Shown: positions 10,037 to 21,453 of the stretch, piece by piece
Layout: every line of letters begins with the position of its first letter
How positions within the stretch are numbered: position 1 is the stretch's first letter
DNA from: Avena insularis
Taxonomy: Eukaryota; Streptophyta; Magnoliopsida; Poales; Poaceae
DNA length: 64,000 nucleotides
Assembly (NCBI GenBank): GCA_023614405.1
Contig: CM042685.1
Location: 231,053,661 to 231,117,660, forward strand
Direction of reading: 5' to 3'
Program-made: the position numbers and the translations under genes
The notes under the pieces: model-generated
What the model saw: the letters and a program-made list of their open reading frames with translations, nothing else
Database searches by the model: none
What the model was told of the DNA's origin: nothing

Positions 10037-13000
10037 TGTAACACCACGGTTCTGAAAAGACCGTAGCTTCTATATGACATGCCAATCCCTGGATCGGTTC
10101 ATTGGCCCACAATAGAATAAGATGAATAACATAGCAAAATATCCGTGTATCATAAATAACGAAGATCCAGAGTACCATTATTACAATAAAATCTTAGCTC
10201 AAGGCTAGCTCAAATTATTCAGGTAGCAACATAAATAAAGCAAATCCTCCAATCTTCAAATTGCCCACAAGTGAACAAGTGCCGAGTGGAGTACCGTGGC
10301 CTATATCGATTACTCAGAATCAGAATATCCTACAACATGAAACGTAGCAGCCCCGAAGGGTAAATACATGGAATGTATGGCAAGTAGAGCTATTAAAGGA
10401 GACAATAGTGCTAACATCTACATGCTTATTTGGCAAGTGGAGCTGTGGCTAGCTTGCATTTGCAAATACCTTTGTCCTACTTTCATAAACAGTTTTTGAT
10501 TTTCTTTGAAAAGATCCCAATTAAGTTAACCCAACAACATTAAAGAAATTATGAAATTAGAATGAGCGATAAACATGTCATGGAATCATTATCAAGCAAC
10601 TCAGACGTCCATAACTAGGGACACGGCTAATCGATTAGATTTTTACACCCTGCAGGGATTAGTATACTTTACCCATGTGACTTGGTCAGCCCAGCTCGTA
10701 CCATCACTCTCATTTTGGGTGATGATAGGGAGAAGTCCAAGAAGAGACCGTTCGGAAAGTAGCTCCCCAATCCCGACGCGCACCGGTCCAACCTACAAAA
10801 ATTCTACATCTCTGGATACGCGGGTTCGAGTTACCACAACCTACTGAGTCCAACCAACCGCCCATTTCATTATTGGCACATGGTTGTACACGTAAGCTAC
10901 AAAATAAAGAAGCCAATCATTTTCTCTTGATACCTGGGTGCCTTTCCGCAATGATACCACCAAAAATTATCGATCCCATCACACCCAGGAGATTCATTGA
11001 TTAAGTTGTTTTAGTTTTCATAAACCAACACATTTAGAAACAACTTTCAGTGATGTAACCTAGCCCTCGTTCATCATAGCATGGCTAAGCACATCTACCA
11101 ACGTTGGTTCATCTATAGGGGAAGCCCTACCACATAATAGGTCATAGCATAGCGATAGTAATATCCTACACATGCATCTACAAAATACACGACAATGCAT
11201 TAAAAATAGTAGGACAACATCATGAACAAAGTAGCATCTACTTGCCTTGGTAGTTGGTGAAGTCGTTCAAACACTCGGTGCAATCACACACGTTGCACTC
11301 CTCGCAATGTATCAAGCAAACAATTGCATACAACATAAACAATAGCACATAGAGATCAAAAAAATGCAACAAATGCATGCATGGCAATTTAATAAGTCAC
11401 AATGGTTGTTACTTTAGTTCTCTAAACAATACTGAAGTATATGATGCATGCAAGAGGCCAATTAATGCAATGGAGTACTTGTTATTAATAATTACTTGCC
11501 AATATAGGGTTTTTAATAGTTCTGTTGTAACGCCTGTTCTATCTGTCAAATTAAATTTGTTTCTTGGGTTTACTGGATAGAGGACGCTAATACGAACCAG
11601 TAGACGTTGGATTCACCCTAATCGGAGTTATAGATCTTTTTAAATAATTAAAATACTACATAATGTATTATAATGCTCCTAACATTATACGTACTGTATA
11701 CCTATAATTTTAATTCAGACACTGGTTCTACTCTTTCTTGTGATTCCAGGGACATATTATTTGCAATTTTCTGAATAGTATTTATTTTCTTATGAATTTA
11801 TTACTCTAAATAAGCCATTAAACCATTTATTTAATTACTGCGAAACCTTACAGTATTTGCCTGAACCATTTGCATATTGATGATCTACATGGAACCAGCT
11901 TTCCATCAGTATTTCATTTATATTTTTGTGGTATGCAAATAATTTACTATAAATTTAATGATTTCTAAAGCCATTAAAACAAATTAAATCATTACGGTAA
12001 ATATGTACTGTAAAGATTAGATCTAACCTGATATTATTAATCTACATTATAGTATCTTCAATTTGATATATTGTTCATATTTTTCGGAGTTACAGATAAT
12101 TTCCTATGAATTTATTAACCTAAAAGACCATTAAAACTAATTAAGTTACTACAGTAACCACGTACAGTAAAAGTTGAATCTAATGCAATATTAATATTCT
12201 ACACGTTTTTCTGAATCCATTGATATCTTATTTGCTATTTTTGGTTCTATGGATCTTTTTATATGATTTTTGTAAGTTTACACAATTTTTTGCAAATTAA
12301 ATTCAATTTCAAATCTACAGGGAATATTTCCTGGGAATATTCTATGCTGACTGGGACGCGGGGCTGACCTGGCGTTGACACGTGGCGAGATCCGGTTGGC
12401 TCGTACCCCTTCGCGGAATCGATCTAATCCTGGCCATTGGGATGAGATCTAGTCGTTAGGAGAGGAGATTGACCCGATTTCGGCTCAGAATAGACAAGAA
12501 ATAGATCTGTGCTAGAGAGACAAATCCATAGGTCAAATCGAAAAACTTAGAACATTAAAGTTGTGAGGAATCATTACTCCTACCTTCTCACCAAAGGAAT
12601 TTGGATTTGAAGAAACGACCGCGAGTACATCTTGGATTTACACCGTCATATCTGAAATATTGCGGTGCGAAATTCTCCGGCTGTGGTGGATGAAAAGAGG
12701 TGAGGTTTGTCGGGATTGAAAGATTTCGACGAGTTCTACAACTTTCGTTCTTTGGCCGAAGGCAAACACCAAAGTCTACATGGGTTAAAAAGCGAAATAA
12801 GATTCGGGCATGTGTAGATTCGGGATTTCGAGAAGGGAAACTCGTACAGATGTGGCTCCACGAGTTTATATGGAGATTTAGGATGGTTTAGAGAACAAGT
12901 AGAAACAAATGGAAGTCGATTCGGAGTTGTAGATAAAAAGTTATAGCTGTTTGAATAGAGATAGTTTTGACAAAACTGTTTCGCACGCTTTTTAAAGCAT

Positions 13001-13567
13001 CTGGGGCACCGATCGTGTCTGGCTGGTTCGGTCCGGTCCGGATGGGCCGGCCCGTTAGATTTTTTTTCTTCTTTTTTTTTCTTTTTCTTTTTCTATTTAC
13101 TTGTTTTCCTCATATCTTTTGCATACGAACTCCAAACGACATGATTCTTGTTTCTAAAATTTTCTAAAATCGAATAGATCATTCTAGGATCATATTTGTA
13201 ACCTTTTTACTAGTTTGCAAGTAGTGGGTTTATAAATCCTTGTATATTTCATTTTATTTATATCTATTTGTTTGTATTTATTCCATAACTTTTTCATAAT
13301 AGCTCCAAATGAGCTCAATTTTGTAATATTTATTGGATCTTTTTAGGCTATAATTTAGCAATAATCGCTGCCTTATCAACAATGGGTTTTTATAAAGCCA
13401 ATTTAATTCCCTTTAGGAACAAAGTGGCACATACTATTTGGGGTTTTAGTCCTTTATTTTTATTTAGGAATTTTTCTTGATGCAAATATGCAATGCAATG
13501 CTCATGAATGTCATACAACATGCAAATTTTTTTCTAGTACCAATTTTCAAAATCTTGGGATGTGACA
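10037..13567 (-). repeat. Element D, left LTR (3' LTR in element sense)
   Basis: Begins TGTAACACCACGG and ends GGGATGTGACA on the plus strand. AT-rich 11380-12330 and a T-rich tract at 13059-13092. No genes are credible. Confidence 0.9.
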
Positions 13568-13569
13568 GA

Positions 13570-13583
13570 CTAACCCCCTTAAG
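13570..13583 (-). promoter_or_regulatory. Element D polypurine tract
   Basis: In element sense CTTAAGGGGGTTAG, two bases before the LTR. An exact 14-bp copy occurs at 13642-13655. Confidence 0.7.
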
Positions 13584-13584
13584 A

Positions 13585-13605
13585 TGAATCTCGTCCCGAG
13601 ATTCA
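13585..13605 (-). promoter_or_regulatory. Pre-PPT hairpin of element D
   Basis: In element sense TGAATCTC - GGGAC - GAGATTCA: an 8-bp perfect stem with a 5-nt loop, 17 nt from the LTR. Confidence 0.7.
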
Positions 13606-13641
13606 GAATGGCTAGCAAGGTTATGGGTGTCGTTGTCGAGG

Positions 13642-13655
13642 CTAACCCCCTTAAG
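13642..13655 (-). repeat. Second copy of the D polypurine tract
   Basis: A 14-bp exact repeat of 13570-13583, on the other side of the hairpin, 72 bp away. Confidence 0.65.
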
Positions 13656-13697
13656 AAAACTGAACTTGGCATCCCAACATCTAATACTCAATTGTGG

Positions 13698-13702
13698 AAT
13701 CT
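13698..13702. repeat. Target site duplication of E, left copy
   Basis: AATCT, identical to 15411-15415. Confidence 0.9.
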
Positions 13703-15410
13703 TGAAGGGTTTCGCGGCATAGTAAATCAAAATTTTCTACGGATGCGAACAGAGGGAAGCCAAGATCTAATCTAGGAGATGCAAACAATGAGAGATATTG
13801 GATTAGATCTTCATACCCTTGAAGATTCGCACAGCGGAACGTTCGTCGGAACGTGGGTGATGTAGTCGTACTCGCTTCTCCTCCTCGCGATCCGATCCGA
13901 TCTAGCACCATAAGTGGCGATGCCTCCATGAGATGCACACGTGCAGTACCTCGACGTCTCCTCCTTCCTTGGTCCCGCAAGTATGGTGGAGAGATGGGTT
14001 GGATCTATAACGCGACGGCGCGGTGCAATTGGTGGAGAGTTTCTGCAGCAGGGCTTCGCCTACACGCAGTCGGGAGGGAGAGAGAGGAGGGAAGCAGGGC
14101 GACTAGGCTTGAGGGGAAGATGTGTAGGGGGTGGTGCGCCCCCAGCCCTCTTTATATAGAGGGGTGGGAGGCAGCCCTAGCACCTCCCCCAAGCCAAAAC
14201 TGGCGGCCAAAGGAGGAGGAGTGGGGGGCAAGGAACCCCCCCTTCTAGAAGCTCCAACTAGGGTTTATCCCTTTGTTGACCGGCTGGGCCCTATGGGGCC
14301 TTGTGCCCCTGGCCCAATGCGGCCAAGGCACTCCCTCATAGGCCCATGCCCCCTCCCGGAAGGTGGGGCCATGTTGGTCCCCTTCCGGAAGGTTCTAGAA
14401 GCTTCCGGTACAATACCGATTAACCCGGAACAATTCCGAACTCCAAAAACTGCACTGCCTTATATGAATCTTATTCTCCGGACCACTCCGGAACCTCTCG
14501 TGATGTCCCGGATCCCATCCGAGACCAACAAAACTCATAAACCAATTATCCAATCTATCCTAGCGTCGAGACACGTTAAGTGTGTGACCCTGCGGGTTCG
14601 AGAATATGCAGACATGATCTTCTATCAATAATCAACAACGGGGTTTGGAAACCCATATTGACTCCCACACATTCATCGATGATCATATCGGATGAACCAC
14701 GATGCCAGGATTCAATCAATCCCATATATATATTCCCTTCGTCTCGCGATATTTTACTTGCCCGAGATTTGATCGTCGGTATCTTCATACCTAGTTCAAT
14801 CTCGTTCACGAAGTACTTTACTCGTCCGTAATCCGATATCACTTTGTGATTAACTCCTTAACCACATGCTTGCAAGCGGTGTTGATATCGATTACCGAAA
14901 GTGGGACCAAGTATATCTCTCCGACTTGGGAGGACAAATCCCATCTCGATACATACAACCAATGTACTTTCCGATCACCTGAGAGACACCTTTATGATCA
15001 CCCTCTCATAGGATGAAGTTTGATGACCTCAAAGCTTTCTTCCGATACCAGGGAGTTGTATTATCTCATGGTCTAAGGAATACAATATTTGACATAAGAA
15101 AAGCTTCGCAAAGATGAACACGATGACACGATCTAATTGCTTCGCTTAGTTTGGTCTCCCATCATATCATTCTCCCAATGATATGATCTCATTATTAATC
15201 GACAACTCATGTCCATGGTTAGGAAACCTTAACCATCATTAATCAATGAGCTAGTCCATAGAGGCATTTAGGGACACGGTGTTGTTCACAAACCACACAA
15301 GTATTAAAGTTTCCGTTTAATACAATTCTAGCATGGAATATAAACATTATCATGAACAAGAATTATAATAATAACATCTTTATTATTGCCTCTAGGGCAT
15401 AATTCCAACA
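13703..15410 (-). mobile_element. Element E: solo LTR, Angela/BARE-type copia
   Basis: 1708 bp from TGAAGGGTTTCGCGG to AATTCCAACA on the plus strand. Read on the minus strand it starts TGTTGGAATTATGCCCTAGA and continues GGCAATAATAAAG, the hallmark start of Angela/BARE/WIS LTRs. It is flanked by the exact duplication AATCT (13698-13702 and 15411-15415). With one LTR and no interior it is a product of LTR-LTR recombination after insertion into D. A minus-strand TATA box (TATATAAAG, complement of 14151-14158) marks its promoter. The long ORFs in 13853-14631 come from GC-rich LTR sequence and are not genes. Confidence 0.93.
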
Positions 15411-15415
15411 AATCT
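15411..15415. repeat. Target site duplication of E, right copy
   Basis: AATCT, identical to 13698-13702. Confidence 0.9.
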
Positions 15416-15576
15416 TGTGCTATCTATAAATCCTTTCCAGTGGGTTCTCTTCAATAGATCCTCTAGGTAACTTCATATGTAACTATTCTTATCCATGAGT
15501 GCCTCAATATGAATGAACACGATGTACCAGTATTTTAAACATTACAACTGTGATGTATGGATCAACCAGGGACTTA

Positions 15577-16900
15577 CTAGTCACGAGGTCCGGCTTGAAG
15601 CTCCTTCTCTGGGCATATGTAGGCATAATGTCCCGACTCATTGCACTTGTAGCAGGTGACAAGGCTGGGATCCCTTACTGGCTTCATTTTGTCATCATAG
15701 CCGCTTTTCCTGTTTCCTTTGCGATTCTTCTTTTCTGGACATTGTGACGCATAATGTCCTGGATCTTTACAATTGTAACACAACAGCTGGCTAATATCTC
15801 TCGCATGGGAGTTGTAGCAGTTCTTCCTCTTCATGGGTCTCTCCAAGGCTAGGAGTTCTCTTAGTTCTTCTTCTTCATATTTCACCACAAATTCAGGAAA
15901 CATTTCTCGCTTCTTGGGGCAGTCACTAGAGATATGACCTTCTTCTCCACATGAGTAACAACACTTTGTGGTCACATTGGGTGCGGCCTTATGAGGCACG
16001 GCTCTGGTTTCGGCCTCCGCCATAGGGCTTGATTCTGCATGGGTCTTCTTGAGAGCTTGATGCACTCCATCCTTGACTCCTTTATTCACTTGTTGTACCA
16101 TGGGGTAAAGGTGACAATAAACAGGTACATGATCGTTCCGTTCACATAGAAAGCAAGTGACTTGGGATGTGGGGCACTCTCCAACTAGATGGTTTCCATC
16201 ACAATAGGGGCACTGATCCTGATGCTCCTTGTATGTATGTCCTAAGTCTCCACAGACTTTGCAAGCTTGAAACTCCTTTAGAACATCCTCCAAATGTTGA
16301 TGCTTGGGTGATGGGACAAGGTCGTAGTATAACTTCATTGAACTCCTCCCAAGTTAGTTTTCTGTTGTTGATGGCTCCATGCATCCTCCACCAAGTTGTA
16401 TGGTCCAAATTCACATCATCCATCGCACGACGGGATGACTTGCTAAAAGCTTCAATGTACTCCGCAATAGTATGCTTTCCTTGGCGTAAATTGTTGAATC
16501 CTCTCTGATGTGAGTACATGACTTCAGATGAAATATGTGCATCATGGAATGCTTTCTGAAACATGTCCCATGTTACTTGTACTACGGGGTGAGTGGCTTG
16601 ATACTTGTACCACCATTTTTCTACAGGTCCTTACAATAAGTGAGTGGCAAACCTTACCTTCTCTTCACCTGGACAGCCAATAGTCACTAGGATCTTGTTC
16701 ACTTTTTTCAACCAATTATCCGCCACAGTAGGCTTAGAAAAGGTTGAGTATGTTGGTGGTTCGAGCATCAGAAAATTGCTGAGTAGGTTCTGCTTAGGCG
16801 GTGGCTTGTTATTGGCCAGGTATTCCGTCATCACTTGTGCTAGTTGTGCTTGTGATGCCATGAGCTTCTCCATTTCAGTGGATGGACGATGGGGTGACAT
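15577..16900 (-). pseudogene. gag: Element D gag, one nonsense and one frameshift
   Basis: The frame starts at 16900 (MSPHRPSTEMEK). The first 89 codons hold the FLMLEPPTYSTFSKPTVADN segment, typical of the N-terminal side of Tekay/CRM gag (F..L.PP.F....P..A..W). A TAA at 16631-16633 interrupts it. The same frame continues through the capsid domain (MFQKAFHDAH..., then FNNLRQGKHTIAEYIEAF) to about 16330, where a frameshift leads to the last 250 codons. These contain a clustered Cys/His block (CKVC..., CPYCDGNHLVGEC, CFLCERNDHVPVYC) and three classical CX2CX4HX4C knuckles (CYSCGEEGHISSDC, CYNCKDPGHYASQC, CYKCNESGHYAYIC). Gag would bind and package element RNA. Five to six knuckles is more than the one or two normal for Gypsy gag. 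No pol follows. Confidence 0.82.
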
Positions 16901-17811
16901 CTATTGGTATAGCATAGACAAGTTATAGATAGAAAGACTAGAGAAATAATACTACCCATAACTATATGGAACAAGCAGTTGACACACAAGCAATCAATCA
17001 TCACAAACAACACTCAATCTAAAATAGTTTCATTTATGTTCTAGAAGTTTTATTTTAGTGGCATAACAACCACAAAATAGTTTCCATTGACTAATATTCA
17101 TTTGGGGGGGTGAACCTACAATCATAAAAGCAATGGACAGATTCTGTCCTGAAACTACAGCAGCGTTCACGAATTTTTTTGGGCACCCTAAACTCATCAG
17201 GAATTTTAGCCAATTTTTTTGTATACAGTACAGAGAGTTTCGAACCATCCCTATTTTTTCAGTTTTTTACCAGTTACCAATAAAATATGAAAATTCGTGA
17301 CGTACAGCTGTGTCATCAGAAAACTGCATCAAAACTATCACGAATTTCTAATCAAAACCTTCATTAATATATTATGGAATCTCACAAAAGTATTCTGGAA
17401 CTTTAAGGTATCAAATAGCACAACCTAAACATAATAAATCAACTATCAAACAAGTTCTTACAACAATCGATTGCTATATCTAATCGAAGTCGTATCAGAA
17501 CTATATGGTGGTTATCATCTAACTATTCTTAATCTAGTGTTTTCTTGCATAAGTGTTCATCTATAAGTTTGAACAAGATGAGATTAGAAAAGATAGATAA
17601 ATTATTACAAGAATCTAATAAGTACAAAATTATGAGTTCATTGCTAGGGAGAGCCTTCCTTCTATATCATAAAAGAAAAGAGTATGAGAATTGAAATGAT
17701 AAGAGATACTAGAAAGAAGTGTAAGAAGAGAATAGATAGAATCAAATAGGGTTTATAATTTCATATGGCTTTCCTATTCCAAACCTAGGTCACGATCCTA
17801 CACGATTACAC
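16901..17811 (-). other. Element D leader, non-coding
   Basis: About 0.9 kb lies between primer site and gag. No gene is seen. Packaging signals would be expected here but none can be identified by eye. Confidence 0.65.
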
Positions 17812-17825
17812 GGGCTCTGATACCA
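17812..17825 (-). promoter_or_regulatory. Element D primer binding site (tRNA-Met type)
   Basis: In element sense TGGTATCAGAGCCC, three bases from the LTR. This matches the 3' end of initiator tRNA-Met. Confidence 0.88.
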
Positions 17826-17828
17826 TCT

Positions 17829-20800
17829 TGTAACACCACGGTTCTGAAAAGACCGTAGCTTCTATGTGACATGCCAATCCCTGGATCGGTTCATTGGCCC
17901 ACAATAGAATAAGATGAATAACATAGCAAAATATCCGTGTATCATAAATAACGAAGATCCAGAGTACCATTATTACAATAAAAGCTTAGCTCAAGGCTAG
18001 CTCAAATTATTCAGGTAGCAACATAAATAAAGCAAATCCTCCAATCTTCAAATTGGCCACAAGTGAACAAGTGCCGAGTGGAGTACCGTGGCCTATATCG
18101 ATTACTCAGAATCAGAATATCCTGCAACATGAAACGTAGCAGCCCCGAAGGGTCAATACATGGAATGTATGGCAAGTAGAGCTATTAAAGGAGACAATAG
18201 TGCTAACATCTACATGCTTATTTGGCAAGTGGAGTTGTGGCTAGCTTGCATTTGCAAATACCTTTGTCCTACTTTCATAAACAGTTTTTGATTTTCTTTG
18301 AAAAGATCCCAATTAAGTTAACCCAACAATATTAAAGCAATTATGAAATTAGAATGAGCGAGAAACATGTCATGGAATCATTATCAAGCAACTCAGACGT
18401 CCATAACTGGGGACACGGCTAATCGATTAGATTTTTACACCCTGCAGGGATTAGTACACTTTACCCATGTGACTTGGCCAGCCCAGCTCATACCATCACT
18501 CTCATTTTGGGTGATGATAGGGAGAAGTCCAAGAAGAGACTGTTCGGAAAGTAGCTCCGCAATCCCGACGCGCACAGGTCCAACCTACCAAAATTCTACA
18601 TCTCTCCATACGCGGGTTCGAGCTACCACAACCTACTGAGTCCAACCAACCTCCCATTTCATTATTGGCACATGGTTGTACACGTAAGCTACAAAATAAA
18701 GAAGCCAATCATTTTCTCTTGATACCTGGGTGCCTTTCCGCAATGATACCACCAAAAATTATCAATCCCATCACACCCAGGAGATTCATTGATTAAGTTG
18801 TTTTAGTTTTCATAAACCAACACATTTAGAAATAACTTTCAGTGATGTAACCCAGCCCTCGTTCATCATAGCATGGCTAAGCACATCTACCAACGGTGGT
18901 TCATCTATACGGAAAGCCCTACCACATAATAGGTCATAGCATGGCGATAGTAATATCCTACACATGCATCTACAAAATACACGACAATGCATTGAAAATA
19001 GTAGGACAACATCATGAACAAAGTAGCATCTACTTGCCTTGGTAGTTGGTGAAGTCGTTCAAACACTCGTTGCAATCACGCACGTTGCACTCCTCGCAAT
19101 CTATCAAGCAAACAATTGCATACAACATAAACAATAGCACATATAGATCAAACAAATGCAACAAATGCATGCATGGCAATTTAATAAGTCACAATGGTTG
19201 TTACTTTAGTTCTATAAACAATACTAAAGTATATGATGCATGGAAGAGGCCAATTAATGCAATGGAGTACTTGTTATTAATAATTACTTTCCAATATAGG
19301 GTTTTTAATAGTTCTGTTGTAACGCCTATTCTAACTGTCGAATTAAATTTGTTTCTTGGGTTTACTGGATAGAGGACGTTAATACGAACCAGTAGGCATT
19401 GGATTCACCCTAATCGGAGTTATAGATCTTTTTAAATAATTAAAATACTACAGAATGTATTATAATGCTCCTAACATTATATGTACTGTATACCTATAAT
19501 TTTAATTCATAAACTGGTTCTACTCTTTCTTGTGATTCTAGGGACATATTATTTGCAATTTTCTGAATAGTATTTATTTTTTTATGAATTTATTACTCTA
19601 AATAAGCCATTAAACCATTTATTTAATTACTGCGAAACCTTATAGTATTTGCCTGAACCATTTGCATATTGATGATCTACATGGAACCAGCTTTCCATCG
19701 GTATTTCATTTATATTTTTGTGGTATGCAAATAATTTACTATAAATTTAATGATTTCTAAAGCTATTAAAACTAATTAAATCATTACGGTAAATATATAT
19801 TGTAAAGATTAGATCTAACCTGATATTATTAATCTACATTATAGTAGCTTCAATTTAAAATATTGTTCATATTTTTCGGAGTTACAGATAATTTTCTATG
19901 AATTTATTAACCTAAAAGACCATTAAAACTAATTAAGTTACTGCAGTAACCACGTACAGTAAAAGTTGAATCTAATGCCATATTAATATTCTACACGTTT
20001 TTCTGAATCCATTGATATCTTATTTGCTATTTTTGGTTCTATGGATCTTTTTATATGATTTTTGTAAATTTACACAATTTTCTGCAAATTAAATTCAATT
20101 TCAAATCTACAGGGAATATTTCCTGGGAATATTCTATGCTGACTGGGACGCGGGGCTGACCTGGCGTTGACACGTGGCGAGATCCGGTTGGCTCGTACCC
20201 CTTCGCGGAATCGATCTAATCCTGGCCGTTGGGATGAGATCTAGTGGTTAGGAGAGGAGATTGACCCGATTTCGGTTTAGAATAGACAAGAAATAGATCT
20301 ATGTTAGAGAGACAAATCCATAGGTCAAATCGAAAAACTTAGAACATAAAAGTTGTGGGGAATCATTAGTCCTACCTTCTCACCAAAGGAATTTGGATTT
20401 GAAGAAACGAGCGCGAGTACATCTTGGATTTACACCGTCATATCTGAAATATTGCGGTGCGAAATTCTCCGGCTGTGGTGGATGAAAAGAGGTGAGGTTT
20501 GTCGGGATTGAAATATTTTGACGAGTTCTACAACTTTCGTTCTTTCGCCGAAGGCAAAAAACGAAGTCTAGATGGGTTAAAAAGCAAAATAAGATTCGGG
20601 CATGTGTAGATTCGGGATTTCGAGAAGGGAAACTCGTACAGCTATGGCTCCACGAGTTTATATGGAGATTTAGGATGGTGTAGAGATAGACCTTGAAGTA
20701 GGGAACAAGTAGAAACAAACGGAAGTCGATTCGGAGTTGTAGATAAAAAGTTATAGCTGTTTGAATAAAGATAGTTTTGACAAAACTGTTTCGCACGCTT

Positions 20801-21386
20801 TTTAAAGCATCTGGGACACCGATCGTGTCTGGCTGGTTCGGTCCGGTCCGGATGGGCCGGCCCGTTAGATTTTTTTCTTCTTTTTTTTTCTTTTTCTATT
20901 TACTTGTTTCCCTCATATCTTTTGCATACGAACTCTAAACGACATGATTCTTGTTTCTAAAATTTTCTACAATCGAATAGATCATTGTAGGATCATATTT
21001 GTAATCTTTTTACTAGTTTGCAAGTAGTGGGTTTATAAATCCTTGTATATTTCATTTTATTTATATCTTTATTTGTTTGTATTTATTCCATAACTTTTTC
21101 ATAATAGCTCCAAATGAGCTCAATTTTATTTCTAAAATTTTGTAATATTTATTGGATCTTTTTAGGCTATAATTTAGCAATAATCGCTGCCTTAGCAACA
21201 ATGGGTTTTTATAAAGCCAATTTAATTCCCTTTAGGAACAAAGTGGCACATACTATTTGGGGTTTTAGTCCTTTATTTTTATTTAGGAATTTTTCTTGAT
21301 GCAAATATGCAATGCAATGCTCATGAATGTCATACAACATGCAAATTTTTTTCTAGTACCAATTTTCAAAATCTTGGGATGTGACA
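17829..21386 (-). repeat. Element D, right LTR (5' LTR in element sense)
   Basis: 3558 bp, co-linear with 10037-13567 and differing by scattered substitutions and small indels. Followed by the target copy CCGTG. Confidence 0.9.
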
Positions 21387-21391
21387 CCGTG
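21387..21391. repeat. Target site duplication of D, right copy
   Basis: CCGTG, identical to 10032-10036. Confidence 0.9.
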
Positions 21392-21432
21392 TCACCCCAA
21401 GAAATATTCAAGAGGTACAAGAGTCAAAGCTT

Positions 21433-21453
21433 GGGGATGCCCAAGGCATCCCC
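21433..21453 (+). repeat. Internal hairpin of element C
   Basis: GGGGATGCC - CAA - GGCATCCCC: a perfect 9-bp inverted repeat with a 3-nt loop. It sits on a PPT-like purine tract. Confidence 0.65.

Larger units (their letters stand above)
10037..21386 (-). mobile_element. Element D: gag-only Gypsy LTR retrotransposon (Tekay-like derivative)
   Basis: LTRs are at 10037-13567 (3531 bp) and 17829-21386 (3558 bp). The exact 5-bp duplication CCGTG flanks the element. The minus orientation is shown by the primer site (reverse complement of 17812-17825) next to the right LTR and by the gag frame on the minus strand. Interior without E is about 2.55 kb: leader, gag with zinc knuckles, hairpin, polypurine tract. 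No protease, reverse transcriptase or integrase is seen, so it depended on a partner. LTR ends (TGTCACATCCC in element sense), polypurine tract and hairpin resemble those of element J, which does carry a Tekay-type pol; a derivative relationship is inference. LTRs differ by about 2% by eye. Confidence 0.9.

Noticed and set aside
13853..14631. ORFs of 131 and 166 codons
   Set aside because: Inside solo LTR E, antisense to its promoter; no motif.
17812..17825. tRNA-like sequence
   Set aside because: It is only a primer binding site next to an LTR; no cloverleaf is present here or at the other primer sites.
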